A DNA stretch of 6,944 nt. Origin: JBDREF01 sp043820045. Lineage in GTDB: Bacteria > Planctomycetota > Phycisphaerae > Sedimentisphaerales > Anaerobacaceae. The position numbers were made by a program, and so were the translations under genes. Numbering within the stretch: the first letter of the stretch is position 1; every line of letters starts with the position of its first letter. Shown here piece after piece: positions 1 through 5,561 of this stretch. The notes under the pieces are model-generated. The model saw only the letters and a list, made by a program, of their open reading frames with translations. It did not search any database and was not told the DNA's origin. Where the stretch lies: contig JBDREF010000236.1 in assembly GCA_043820045.1 (NCBI GenBank), forward strand, positions 1-6,944, in the 5' to 3' direction.

Positions 1-288
1 GATACGGGCTGGCTAATCGGCGGCAAACTGAACAAGGCCGTGGAGCCGGGTTCATGGGAATTCAGCTATGACTACAGGGAGCTGGACGCGGACGCGGTTG
101 TCGGCGGCTTCACAGAATCGGATTTCATCGATGGCGCAACGAACGTGCGGGGCCATAAGTTCGGCTTCAAGTATCAATTAGCGAAGAACGTTCAGTCGAG
201 TTTCAACTACTATCACCTTGAAAATACCAGTAGTGCCCGGGACCTGGATTATCGAAAGGTGCTGGCCGACCTGATTCTCAAATTCTGA
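1..288 (+). CDS. Putative outer-membrane porin, C-terminal fragment (5' end outside window)
   Basis: The frame is open from the first base to the TGA at 286-288 and encodes the last 95 residues of a longer protein. The fragment shows alternating aromatic/hydrophobic and polar residues in strands separated by short acidic turns, for example WEFSYDYREL, then GHKFGFKYQLAKNVQSSFNYY. It ends in a final strand LADLILKF with a terminal Phe, the usual BAM recognition signature of outer-membrane barrels. The phrases GSWEFSYDYRELDADAVVGG and FKYQLAKN resemble the C-terminus of the 'putative porin' family (Porin_5 type), in which the barrel would form a diffusion channel. The N-terminus, signal peptide and any SLH or coiled-coil region lie upstream and cannot be judged. 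It is followed by a hairpin at 296-324. The barrel class is fairly sure; the exact family is less so, and the substrate is unknown. Confidence 0.8.
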   Translation, partial: DTGWLIGGKLNKAVEPGSWEFSYDYRELDADAVVGGFTESDFIDGATNVRGHKFGFKYQLAKNVQSSFNYYHLENTSSARDLDYRKVLADLILKF

Positions 289-295
289 TTGCTTC

Positions 296-324
296 CGGGA
301 GCCGCGCTTACGTAACGGCTCCTG
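296..324 (+). terminator. Hairpin just after the porin gene, possible weak terminator
   Basis: A 9-bp stem (CGGGAGCCG at 296-304 with CGGCTCCTG at 316-324, one G-T pair) closes an 11-base loop 8 bases after the porin stop. No T-run follows; the next bases are AGGATTGG. It is therefore not a canonical intrinsic terminator and may instead protect the mRNA 3' end or act with Rho. Confidence 0.35.
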
Positions 325-341
325 AGGATTGGAAAAGCCGA

Positions 342-370
342 TTGACAAAACCGGGTGGTCGCGGTATTTT
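342..370 (+). promoter_or_regulatory. Strong sigma70-like promoter upstream of the DUF2490 remnant
   Basis: A perfect -35 box TTGACA (342-347) is separated by 17 bases from a -10 box TATTTT (365-370; 5 of 6 to TATAAT). Transcription would start near 377 and run through a ~180-base leader containing the interlocked inverted repeats (447-523) into the broken DUF2490 gene. It is the best -35 match in the left part of the window. Confidence 0.55.
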
Positions 371-378
371 TGCGAACT

Positions 379-449
379 CGGCAAAATGCTCCTGTGGTGT
401 TCAGGCAGGCCGAGGCGCCCTGGGATAATGAAAACAGAACGGCAAAATG
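379..449 (+). repeat. Direct repeat CGGCAAAATG, two copies 61 bases apart
   Basis: The 10-mer CGGCAAAATG occurs at 379-388 and again at 440-449, both just downstream of the promoter at 342-370. The first copy sits in a small stem (CTCGGC 377-382 with GCCGAG 409-414). The second overlaps the 5' strand of the larger stem at 447-457. It could be a binding site pair, part of an RNA structure, or chance. Confidence 0.4.
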
Positions 450-523
450 TTGCGATAATATTCGCTTGAAGTGGGCGGCGAGGGTAAGTATCGCAACGTA
501 TGTGATTCTGCCGTTAAGCGAAT
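447..523 (+). promoter_or_regulatory. Interlocked inverted repeats in the leader: candidate RNA pseudoknot or switch
   Basis: Two complementary pairs are nested in ABA'B' order. Stem A pairs ATGTTGCGATA (447-457) with TATCGCAACGT (489-499): 11 bp with one G-T. Stem B pairs ATTCGCTTGA (460-469) with TTAAGCGAAT (514-523): 10 bp with one G-T. The 5' strand of B lies in the loop of A, so together they form an H-type pseudoknot; otherwise they are mutually exclusive alternatives. A third, local option is GCGA/TCGC at 452-465. The structure lies ~70-145 bases after the predicted start of transcription and ~36 bases before the first possible start codon of the DUF2490 remnant. I do not recognise it as a known riboswitch class. 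The pairing is read directly; its function is inference. Confidence 0.4.
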
Positions 524-559
524 TCGACCATTTTGACAAGAGCAGTAACAGCCACCGCC

Positions 560-762
560 TTGCACAGGACCGTGAGATTTCTTCTTGCGGCGCTGGTAAT
601 TGCCGTATTTACCGGCCCGGCGTGTTTTGCTTTTGACGAGGGGGATTTTCAGCTCTGGAAGACATGGAAGGCGGGGTCTATTACGTCTGGCAATGCAGCA
701 AATCCGACGGCAAGTGGACCGACCTCAATGCTCTCGGGCTCCAGTTGAAATTCTATTTTTAG
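560..762 (+). pseudogene. DUF2490-type outer-membrane protein gene with internal deletion and frame change
   Basis: In one frame, from TTG at 560 (or GTG at 572), there is a clean signal peptide with core RFLLAALVIAVFTGPACFA. It is followed by FDEGDFQLWKT, the usual start of mature DUF2490 proteins (typically DxGDFQYWNT). About 20 bases later the next frame (codons from 658 to the TAG at 760-762) reads EDMEGGVYYVWQCSKSDGKW and then TDLNALGLQLKFYF. This is the usual DUF2490 C-terminus, with a YYLWQSSKS-like motif and a barrel-type terminal Phe. The family normally has over 200 residues, so roughly 170-190 codons are missing between about 650 and 665 and the ends are out of frame. The reading continues out of frame to a TGA at 746-748. 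An intact member would be a predicted beta-barrel of unknown substrate. It is either a true deletion pseudogene or an assembly collapse. The two half-matches are clear; the family name is from memory of its motifs. Confidence 0.7.
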
Positions 763-800
763 CTTCCCGCTTCCGTTCCCCTGCGGCGGCGAAGATTAGG

Positions 801-1931
801 CTACGTCTTCATCGAATCCAGCTCGATGAAAGCTATCGGCAGAAAAACAAAAACCGGCAGCCACGCCCACAGCGCCGGCATCACTCTGTCGAAGACGACC
901 TCGGTGGCGAGTATCTTGCAGACAAATGTCATGACAAAGCATGCCCCGGTGATGGCAAAGCTGATCATTACGGCCGACTTCATCGACTTCGGGTCACGAC
1001 AGACCAGTATCGGCAGGCTCACCATCAGCATAACCAGATTGATGAGCGGATCGGTAATGCGGAAATGCTTCTGGCTGGAAAGCTGAGCGAGGTCTCTGGT
1101 TTCCGTTCCCTGCGATTCGAGATCTGTGAGTTGGCGCAGTGACAACAAAGTCTTGTGCTCTGATTGGCACCTGACGGGGATGTCTTTCGCCTTCAGGTCA
1201 CTTTGATAGAAGGCAATCGCCTGGGGCTCTCTTGGTGAGCCCACTTCATAAAGCAGACCGTAAGGGAGCAGCTCGCCGCTTTGCGGACCTTTGCTGAATA
1301 AGTTCCATCGGCCGGTCTTGCTGTCAAAGACCGCCTTCTCGCCGTCGATGCGTCCGGTTACCTTCCGTATGCCCGCGTCCGATACGTCGCCGCGCAGCAG
1401 AATGGTGGGGTGGTAAAGGGCTGATGTCTCCACGTCGAATCTCTGGGCACAGATTAGCGAACCCTTGCCGTCGCTGATGAATCGCACCTTGTACGTTTCC
1501 TGTCCCGGGATATCGTCGTGACCGCGGACGAGCTTATCTGCAAGCGGAGGTATTATCAATTCCTGGTCGATTACCAGCACTCCGGTCAGCAGCAGTGCGA
1601 GAAACACTATCGGGCCGATTACCCGCTTTAAACTGACGCCGGAAGCCATTACGGCCACCAGCTCGCTGGAGCGGACCATTTTGCCGAACGAAAACGCCGC
1701 CGCAACCACCGTTATCATTCCCGCGAAATCACGGAAGTAGAGCGTGCAGTTGAGGCAGTAGAATGTCAGTACGTTCTTGATGACCTCCATGGTCTCGAGG
1801 TCGGGATGCTCGGAGAATTCGTCGAGATTCACGAACAAATCGATTATTATGCGCAAACCTACCAAAACGCAAAAGGCAATCACGTAACCCACCAGAAAGT
1901 TCTTGGCAACGTATCTGTCCAATATCTTCAT
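801..1931 (-). CDS. lptG: LPS export ABC transporter permease LptG (YjgQ family)
   Basis: This 376-residue protein has the LptF/LptG permease layout. Three N-terminal membrane segments lie at about 12-33, 63-82 and 103-125, a periplasmic jellyroll domain at about 130-290, and three C-terminal segments at about 293-311, 317-340 and 352-370. The N-terminus MKILDRYVAKNFL and the motif SSELVAVMASGVSLKR (88-103, cytoplasmic coupling region that meets the LptB ATPase) are typical, as is KHFRITDPLINLVMLMVSLP (288-307) before the last membrane segments. In LptB2FG the pair LptF/LptG extracts lipopolysaccharide from the outer leaflet of the inner membrane and passes it to LptC/LptA. The ATG at 1929-1931 fits the family start; an AGGA lies about 12 bases upstream. 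It follows lptF after 51 bases on the same strand, so the two are almost certainly co-transcribed. The stop is only 38 bases from the convergent DUF2490 remnant. Length is normal for the family (~360). No lptB, lptA or lptC is in the window. Confidence 0.9.
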   Translation of the reverse strand: MKILDRYVAKNFLVGYVIAFCVLVGLRIIIDLFVNLDEFSEHPDLETMEVIKNVLTFYCLNCTLYFRDFAGMITVVAAAFSFGKMVRSSELVAVMASGVSLKRVIGPIVFLALLLTGVLVIDQELIIPPLADKLVRGHDDIPGQETYKVRFISDGKGSLICAQRFDVETSALYHPTILLRGDVSDAGIRKVTGRIDGEKAVFDSKTGRWNLFSKGPQSGELLPYGLLYEVGSPREPQAIAFYQSDLKAKDIPVRCQSEHKTLLSLRQLTDLESQGTETRDLAQLSSQKHFRITDPLINLVMLMVSLPILVCRDPKSMKSAVMISFAITGACFVMTFVCKILATEVVFDRVMPALWAWLPVFVFLPIAFIELDSMKT

Positions 1932-1982
1932 TTTGTTCGCCGGTCCTAAGCCTCTGCTCCTTGACGCGATTGCCTGCTATTT

Positions 1983-3623
1983 TCAATTCCTCAACAACCA
2001 GCCGTATATCGCTACCGCAAGCAGCGACAGAAACGCCAGACCCGTCCACATCAGTGCTATCCCGGAGACCGTTTGCGCGGTGAGGTTCTCGGTAAGCTGT
2101 TTGCCGCTCATTATGCAGACTATGAGCACGGCGGCGGGCACGCAGCTTGTGCCGAAGGCGCTTAGCAAGTGTCCGCCCTTCTTTATTATTCCCAGACCGA
2201 TGCCGATCAGTATCATCGGTATGCACCCTGTCCCGAACACCAGCCGGGAGTGTATCTCCGATTTTATTTCCACAAGTGTCTTGCGTATCTGTCTGCTGAG
2301 CTGAGCTTGCAGGTTTGCCAGCCTTGGGCTGGCCCGCACGCCCGACTGCTCCGGGAGTCCGCGAGCCAGTTTTTCCGTTCTCAGCGAGCCGCCTTCGATT
2401 CTGAATTCGCTTGCGGTTGCCTCCACTTTTTGAGGCGGCACCAGGCCGCGCACAACCTCCCGCATTATCAGCTCGACCGTACCTTCCTCTCTGGCATTGT
2501 GAATATCCATTGTCAAAGTCGGCGCCAGCTTGTCACCCTCGAGATGTATCGTCGCCTTCGAGCAGCTTAAAGTGCGTAAGGCTCGTTTGCTCTGAGTGTC
2601 GTACTCTATGACGACGATGTTTCCGGACAGCTCGATGCCTTCGTTCTGCACCGTGCATAGATTAGCGGTAAACCTGACGGAGTTGGGCATGCCGAGCAGC
2701 TCGTAGTAGTTGTCGCTCCGGCCGGCCGTCTGCGGGGCGTTGGCATCTGAGCCGGGGCCGCCGGTTATTTGCGTCCGGATGTCGTCGGCCAGCAGCTCAA
2801 TAGTCAACTGTGCATAGGTATCGCGGGCCAGCCTTGCAATCGGATCGAACTGCATCAGGTCCGCCTGGATCCTTTTCATTTCGTCTATCTTCTTGAATTT
2901 TATGTCATCACCTAGCAGCGAGCTGAACTCCATCGTAAACGATGCCGATTCGGCCCCCCCTTCGCCCTCCGCTCCCATCTGACGCGGCCTGTGTGCTATA
3001 ATCTGGACTTCGTTGAACTTATCATGCGGATTGAAAATTATCTTGGCGGCTTCTGCGGTGGTGATCTGCTTTATCTCGCTGTTCTCCATTTGAGTCAGTA
3101 TTACGCCCGACAGTATGTCGTTGTGCGGGCTGGCCCGGTCGGCATAAATAAGGTACTTTTCGTCCGGGGGCAGCGCGTAATATCTTCGTCGCTGGATGTT
3201 GCGGAAGAGTATCTGTTTTGCGTCGGCCTTTATGGATTCTTCAGCGCGTTGCACGAAAACCGGCATTACATAGAAGCTCAGGATCAGATTCGCGGTCGCC
3301 ACCGCTATTGCCAGAGCCAGCCCCGGATAGACCAGTGTCAGGACGCTTATTCCGCTCGCCCTGCATGCGTCGAACTCGTTGTCGCTCGTGAATCGCCCGT
3401 AAACCAGGGCCCCTGCGAACAGCGCAGCCATCGGCAGCACGAACGTCAGGGTTATCGGCAGAAAATACGCCATCAGGTGAACAACCTGCCGGGGTCCCAC
3501 GCCGTATTCCTGCACCGGCTGAAGAATGCTGCCGAGGCTCAGAATCAGCATCAGCGCGACCGCCGCCAATATGAAGACTCGAAAGAGTTCCCGAAATATA
3601 TACCTGTGCAGTGTGAAAAGCAT
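1983..3623 (-). CDS. lptF: LPS export ABC transporter permease LptF with enlarged periplasmic domain
   Basis: The N-terminus MLFTLHRYIFRELFRVF is typical of LptF/LptG permeases. Membrane segments lie at about 13-35, 48-73 and 96-123. The motif EFDACRASGIS (83-93) is the cytoplasmic coupling region facing LptB. The conserved pre-membrane stretch VEIKSEIHSRL (451-461) leads into segments at about 462-482, 492-510 and 518-544. Together with LptG it forms the LPS-extracting membrane pore. The protein is 546 residues against ~360 for the usual LptF. The excess is all in the periplasmic part (about 124-455), which includes a Gly/Ala/Glu-rich linker near 217-229, a polar stretch near 245-310 and a further strand-rich section. 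An upstream TTG at 3629 would add two residues, but the ATG at 3621-3623 is more likely; no good Shine-Dalgarno is seen for either. It lies 159 bases after the foldase gene, with a hairpin and T-run in between, and 51 bases before lptG. Assigning F rather than G rests on gene order. Confidence 0.85.
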   Translation of the reverse strand: MLFTLHRYIFRELFRVFILAAVALMLILSLGSILQPVQEYGVGPRQVVHLMAYFLPITLTFVLPMAALFAGALVYGRFTSDNEFDACRASGISVLTLVYPGLALAIAVATANLILSFYVMPVFVQRAEESIKADAKQILFRNIQRRRYYALPPDEKYLIYADRASPHNDILSGVILTQMENSEIKQITTAEAAKIIFNPHDKFNEVQIIAHRPRQMGAEGEGGAESASFTMEFSSLLGDDIKFKKIDEMKRIQADLMQFDPIARLARDTYAQLTIELLADDIRTQITGGPGSDANAPQTAGRSDNYYELLGMPNSVRFTANLCTVQNEGIELSGNIVVIEYDTQSKRALRTLSCSKATIHLEGDKLAPTLTMDIHNAREEGTVELIMREVVRGLVPPQKVEATASEFRIEGGSLRTEKLARGLPEQSGVRASPRLANLQAQLSRQIRKTLVEIKSEIHSRLVFGTGCIPMILIGIGLGIIKKGGHLLSAFGTSCVPAAVLIVCIMSGKQLTENLTAQTVSGIALMWTGLAFLSLLAVAIYGWLLRN

Positions 3624-3672
3624 TATCAATATTCAGCCAACGATATTCAGCCTTGAGATTATTTTCAGCTCA

Positions 3673-3700
3673 ATACTATTGACTAAACGGTGCTTTGCAA
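3673..3700 (-). promoter_or_regulatory. Weak candidate promoter for lptF-lptG
   Basis: On the minus strand TTGCAA (3695-3700) is followed after 16 bases by TAGTAT (3673-3678), each 4 of 6 to consensus. It sits directly after the T-run of the hairpin at 3702-3772 and about 50 bases before the lptF start, where a promoter would be needed if that hairpin terminates transcription. The match is poor. Confidence 0.25.
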
Positions 3701-3701
3701 C

Positions 3702-3772
3702 AAAAAAACCGAAGACAGAGGGCAGAAGACAGAGAACAGAGCAAACAAGTCTGACTTCTGATCTCTGTCGTC
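3702..3772 (-). terminator. Purine-rich imperfect hairpin with T7 run between foldase gene and lptF
   Basis: The 20-base arms GACAGAGGGCAGAAGACAGA (3714-3733) and TCTGACTTCTGATCTCTGTC (3750-3769) pair at 17 of 20 positions around a 16-base loop; with mismatches the stem reaches 3711-3772. Read on the minus strand, the stem begins 11 bases after the foldase stop and is followed, two bases past its end, by seven T (3702-3708). That is the layout of an intrinsic terminator or attenuator. The stem is unusually long and low in complexity for a plain terminator. One arm also carries the direct repeat GAAGACAGAG at 3711-3720 and 3725-3734, so it may be a dispersed repeat that has landed here. Confidence 0.5.
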
Positions 3773-3782
3773 TGTGTGTCAC

Positions 3783-5276
3783 TTACGGTATGGCCAGCGG
3801 GTCTATACCTTTGATTCTCTCGTCGTAAATCGTGTGCGGATATTTTCGCAGCATTTCTTTGCGGTACGCGTCCAGCAGGGCCTCCCGCTGTTCGCTCATC
3901 ATTCCGCCTTTGACCTGGTTTGCGACGTTGTCCGAGTATTCTCTCAACTCGCCCGGTTTCTTCTCCATGATTTTGACGATGCGCCACTTGATTCCCTGGC
4001 CGTAGAAGCCTTTAACCGGCCCCACTGTTTCGTTCGGGTCGCCCGCCCATATATCCTTCCAGAATAATCCTTCGTTGCCGGGATTCGTGGTGAAAGGTTT
4101 GTCCGTTTTGTTGAGCGAATATTGCTGTTTGACTGCCTCGAAATCCTTGCCGCCGTCCAGTTCGGCCTTTGCTTTTTTGGCTGTGGCTGAGTCGTCGCAC
4201 CAGACCACGTCCACCTTAACGGCCTTGCTGATCCCGAACGCCTCCTTGTGTCCGTTGAAGTAGGCGGTTATCTGCTCAGACGTAGGCTCTTTGACCTCCT
4301 TTTGCCGCGCGGCCATAGCTTCGCTGAGCAGTCTCCTGTCTTCGTAATCTCTTACCTGTTTCAAGTATTCCTTGTCCTTGTCGAGTCCGAGCGATTCGGC
4401 CTCGGCGACAAGAAGCGGCATTCGCAACGCACCTTCCAGTAACTGGTCCACGATTTTGGGGTCAATCTTCCTCGGGCGACGCGGCGGAACGATATCGCAG
4501 AGTGCCTGAAGCCAGTCCTTAATCGTTATCTTTCCATTTTTGTGCTCGGCAAGCACTGTATTTTGCTCTTCCGGCGTCAATTCACTCTTGACCTGAGTGT
4601 TGAGTATCCAGCCCTGCTTGCGCGGCTCCTTGGGGTTGTTTAGCAGCCTGTCGTGAATCTCCGCGACCTTGCGGTAATTCTCCGTGGACTTCTTGACGTT
4701 CGACTTTTCGTATATCTGCTTGAAATACTCATCCAGAACCTCGTTGGCCTTCAGCCTCTTGACCAGTTGCTCGGCCCGCTCCTTGTCCAGCTTGGCGTCG
4801 GCCTTCATTTTATCTTTTATTTCCTCCTCCGATGCGGTTATCTGGGCCGCTTTCTCGTCCACGCGCTTCTGCGCCAGCAGGTTGAGGAGTCTTCTGTCCG
4901 CAAATCGCTTCATCGATGTCTGGACCAATTCATCCTTGAGGACGTCTTTCGAGCGGGCCTCGATTATCATGGCCTTCTCCGCTATCATCTTCATCAGTAC
5001 GGCGTTGACATCGACCGGCTTGGCGTCCTCGCCGTTGTAATCACGGTCGTAGGGACGAAGCTCCATCATCAGTCTCTGTTCAAGCTCTCCCCTCGTGATT
5101 TCATAATAGGCTATCCGCCCGACAACTGTGGATTCATCCGCCGCCGCGGGCTTCTGTTCCGATTTTTCCGCCTCTTTTGGCTTCTCTGTCGCGCGTGCCG
5201 AGGGGCACAAATTCCAAAGTCCAGTCAATACAACGAGAAAAAATAGCGCCGATTTACTTGAATACAACCTAATCAT
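3783..5276 (-). CDS. SurA/PrsA-like periplasmic foldase with degenerate parvulin domain
   Basis: The 497-residue protein starts with a signal peptide (basic start MIRLYSSKS, hydrophobic core ALFFLVVLTGLW, likely cut after SARA near 29), then a charged Lys/Glu-rich linker to ~48. Residues ~50-210 resemble the helical SurA/trigger-factor-like chaperone region. A second helical copy follows at ~245-345; both contain DRRLL (127-131 and 313-317). Residues ~351-440 form a parvulin (rotamase) fold: the ALDGGKDFEAVKQQYS-like helix, the GNEGLFW loop (400-406) and VGPVKGFYG with KWRIVKIMEKKPGEL. The conserved parvulin histidines are absent (KVDVVW where an HILV-type strand is expected; IKWRIVKI for GWHIIKV). 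It is therefore probably a chaperone without prolyl isomerase activity, guiding barrel proteins through the periplasm. The ATG at 5274-5276 is chosen because AAGGA lies 8 bases upstream; the ATG at 5282 would put it only 2 bases away. It precedes lptF-lptG on the same strand, which supports an envelope-assembly role. Confidence 0.75.
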   Translation of the reverse strand: MIRLYSSKSALFFLVVLTGLWNLCPSARATEKPKEAEKSEQKPAAADESTVVGRIAYYEITRGELEQRLMMELRPYDRDYNGEDAKPVDVNAVLMKMIAEKAMIIEARSKDVLKDELVQTSMKRFADRRLLNLLAQKRVDEKAAQITASEEEIKDKMKADAKLDKERAEQLVKRLKANEVLDEYFKQIYEKSNVKKSTENYRKVAEIHDRLLNNPKEPRKQGWILNTQVKSELTPEEQNTVLAEHKNGKITIKDWLQALCDIVPPRRPRKIDPKIVDQLLEGALRMPLLVAEAESLGLDKDKEYLKQVRDYEDRRLLSEAMAARQKEVKEPTSEQITAYFNGHKEAFGISKAVKVDVVWCDDSATAKKAKAELDGGKDFEAVKQQYSLNKTDKPFTTNPGNEGLFWKDIWAGDPNETVGPVKGFYGQGIKWRIVKIMEKKPGELREYSDNVANQVKGGMMSEQREALLDAYRKEMLRKYPHTIYDERIKGIDPLAIP

Positions 5277-5284
5277 CTGCATCT

Positions 5285-5289
5285 TCCTT
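5285..5289 (-). promoter_or_regulatory. Shine-Dalgarno AAGGA that decides the foldase start
   Basis: On the minus strand AAGGA ends 8 bases before the ATG at 5276 and 2 bases before the in-frame ATG at 5282. Only the first spacing is workable, so the protein is taken to begin MIRLYS rather than MQMIRLYS. Confidence 0.6.
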
Positions 5290-5379
5290 ATCTATGTTCC
5301 ACAAATTAAGGATTCTATCATTAGTACCAACCATATTCTTCGGCAACTTTTGCCGCGAATTTAAGTTCCGACAGGACTG

Positions 5380-5407
5380 ATTATAACATTTCCTCTGGAA
5401 TTTTCCA
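5380..5407 (-). promoter_or_regulatory. Extended -10 promoter of the foldase gene
   Basis: On the minus strand a perfect TATAAT (5380-5385) is preceded by TG one base upstream (TGTTATAAT), an extended -10 element. TGGAAA (5402-5407; 4 of 6) lies 16 bases further up as the -35. Transcription would start near 5373, giving a ~97-base leader before the ATG at 5276. This is the best -10 in the window and suggests the foldase is transcribed separately from the upstream hydrolase gene. Confidence 0.6.
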
Positions 5408-5408
5408 G
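5395..5408. promoter_or_regulatory. Palindrome CTGGAATTTTCCAG over the foldase -35 box
   Basis: A perfect 6-2-6 inverted repeat (CTGGAA, TT, TTCCAG) covers the -35 box at 5402-5407. The position is right for a repressor or activator site acting on the foldase and possibly lptFG, but a single short palindrome may be chance. Confidence 0.35.
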
Positions 5409-5561
5409 GTTTAATTGCCCTCGCAACCCCTGGAGGCCAGCCGCCGATTAAACAGGCCGGACCCGGGATTCCGTACGAGCCCATTATGGCCATTCCCGCC
5501 CGTCGTCATAACCCGGCAGAATTTATTCCTAACGCAGGATGTCCTTATGAGAATAACCTTA
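5409..5561. other. GC-rich spacer between hydrolase and foldase genes, no gene seen
   Basis: The spacer holds a 7-bp inverted repeat GTTTAAT (5410-5416) and ATTAAAC with a small CTGG-AGG-CCAG hairpin between its arms, and several short GC palindromes. I see no clear terminator for the hydrolase gene. The only minus-strand open frame running into it (5269-5493) has no recognisable protein character. Confidence 0.4.

Noticed and set aside
377..414. Known riboswitch (cobalamin, c-di-GMP) in the leader
   Set aside because: The CTCGGC/GCCGAG stem and nearby bases lack the conserved core sequences of these classes.
355..636. Open plus-strand frame of 93 codons in the region after the porin
   Set aside because: It overlaps the -10 box and structured leader and has a composition unlike a real protein; the better explanation is the leader plus the DUF2490 signal peptide in another frame.
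763..800. Bidirectional terminator between the DUF2490 remnant and lptG
   Set aside because: The 38-base gap has only scattered CTTC/GAAG pairings with mismatches and no convincing stem and T-run on either strand.
600..1142. Open plus-strand frame of 180 codons
   Set aside because: It runs from the DUF2490 remnant into the antisense of lptG, is rich in Arg/His/Gln with no fold-like pattern, and is explained by the opposite-strand coding bias.
2991..3656. Open plus-strand frame of 221 codons
   Set aside because: It is antisense to the N-terminal half of lptF, which has clear membrane segments and family motifs; the plus-strand product is Gln/Arg-rich and resembles nothing.
4653..5246. Open plus-strand frame of 197 codons, Leu-rich and membrane-like
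   Set aside because: The hydrophobicity is the antisense image of the Lys/Glu-rich foldase gene; no start signal or family motif.
5269..5493. Possible small gene of 74 codons upstream of the foldase
   Set aside because: It covers the foldase promoter and leader, overlaps the foldase start, and shows no recognisable signal peptide, motif or ribosome binding site.
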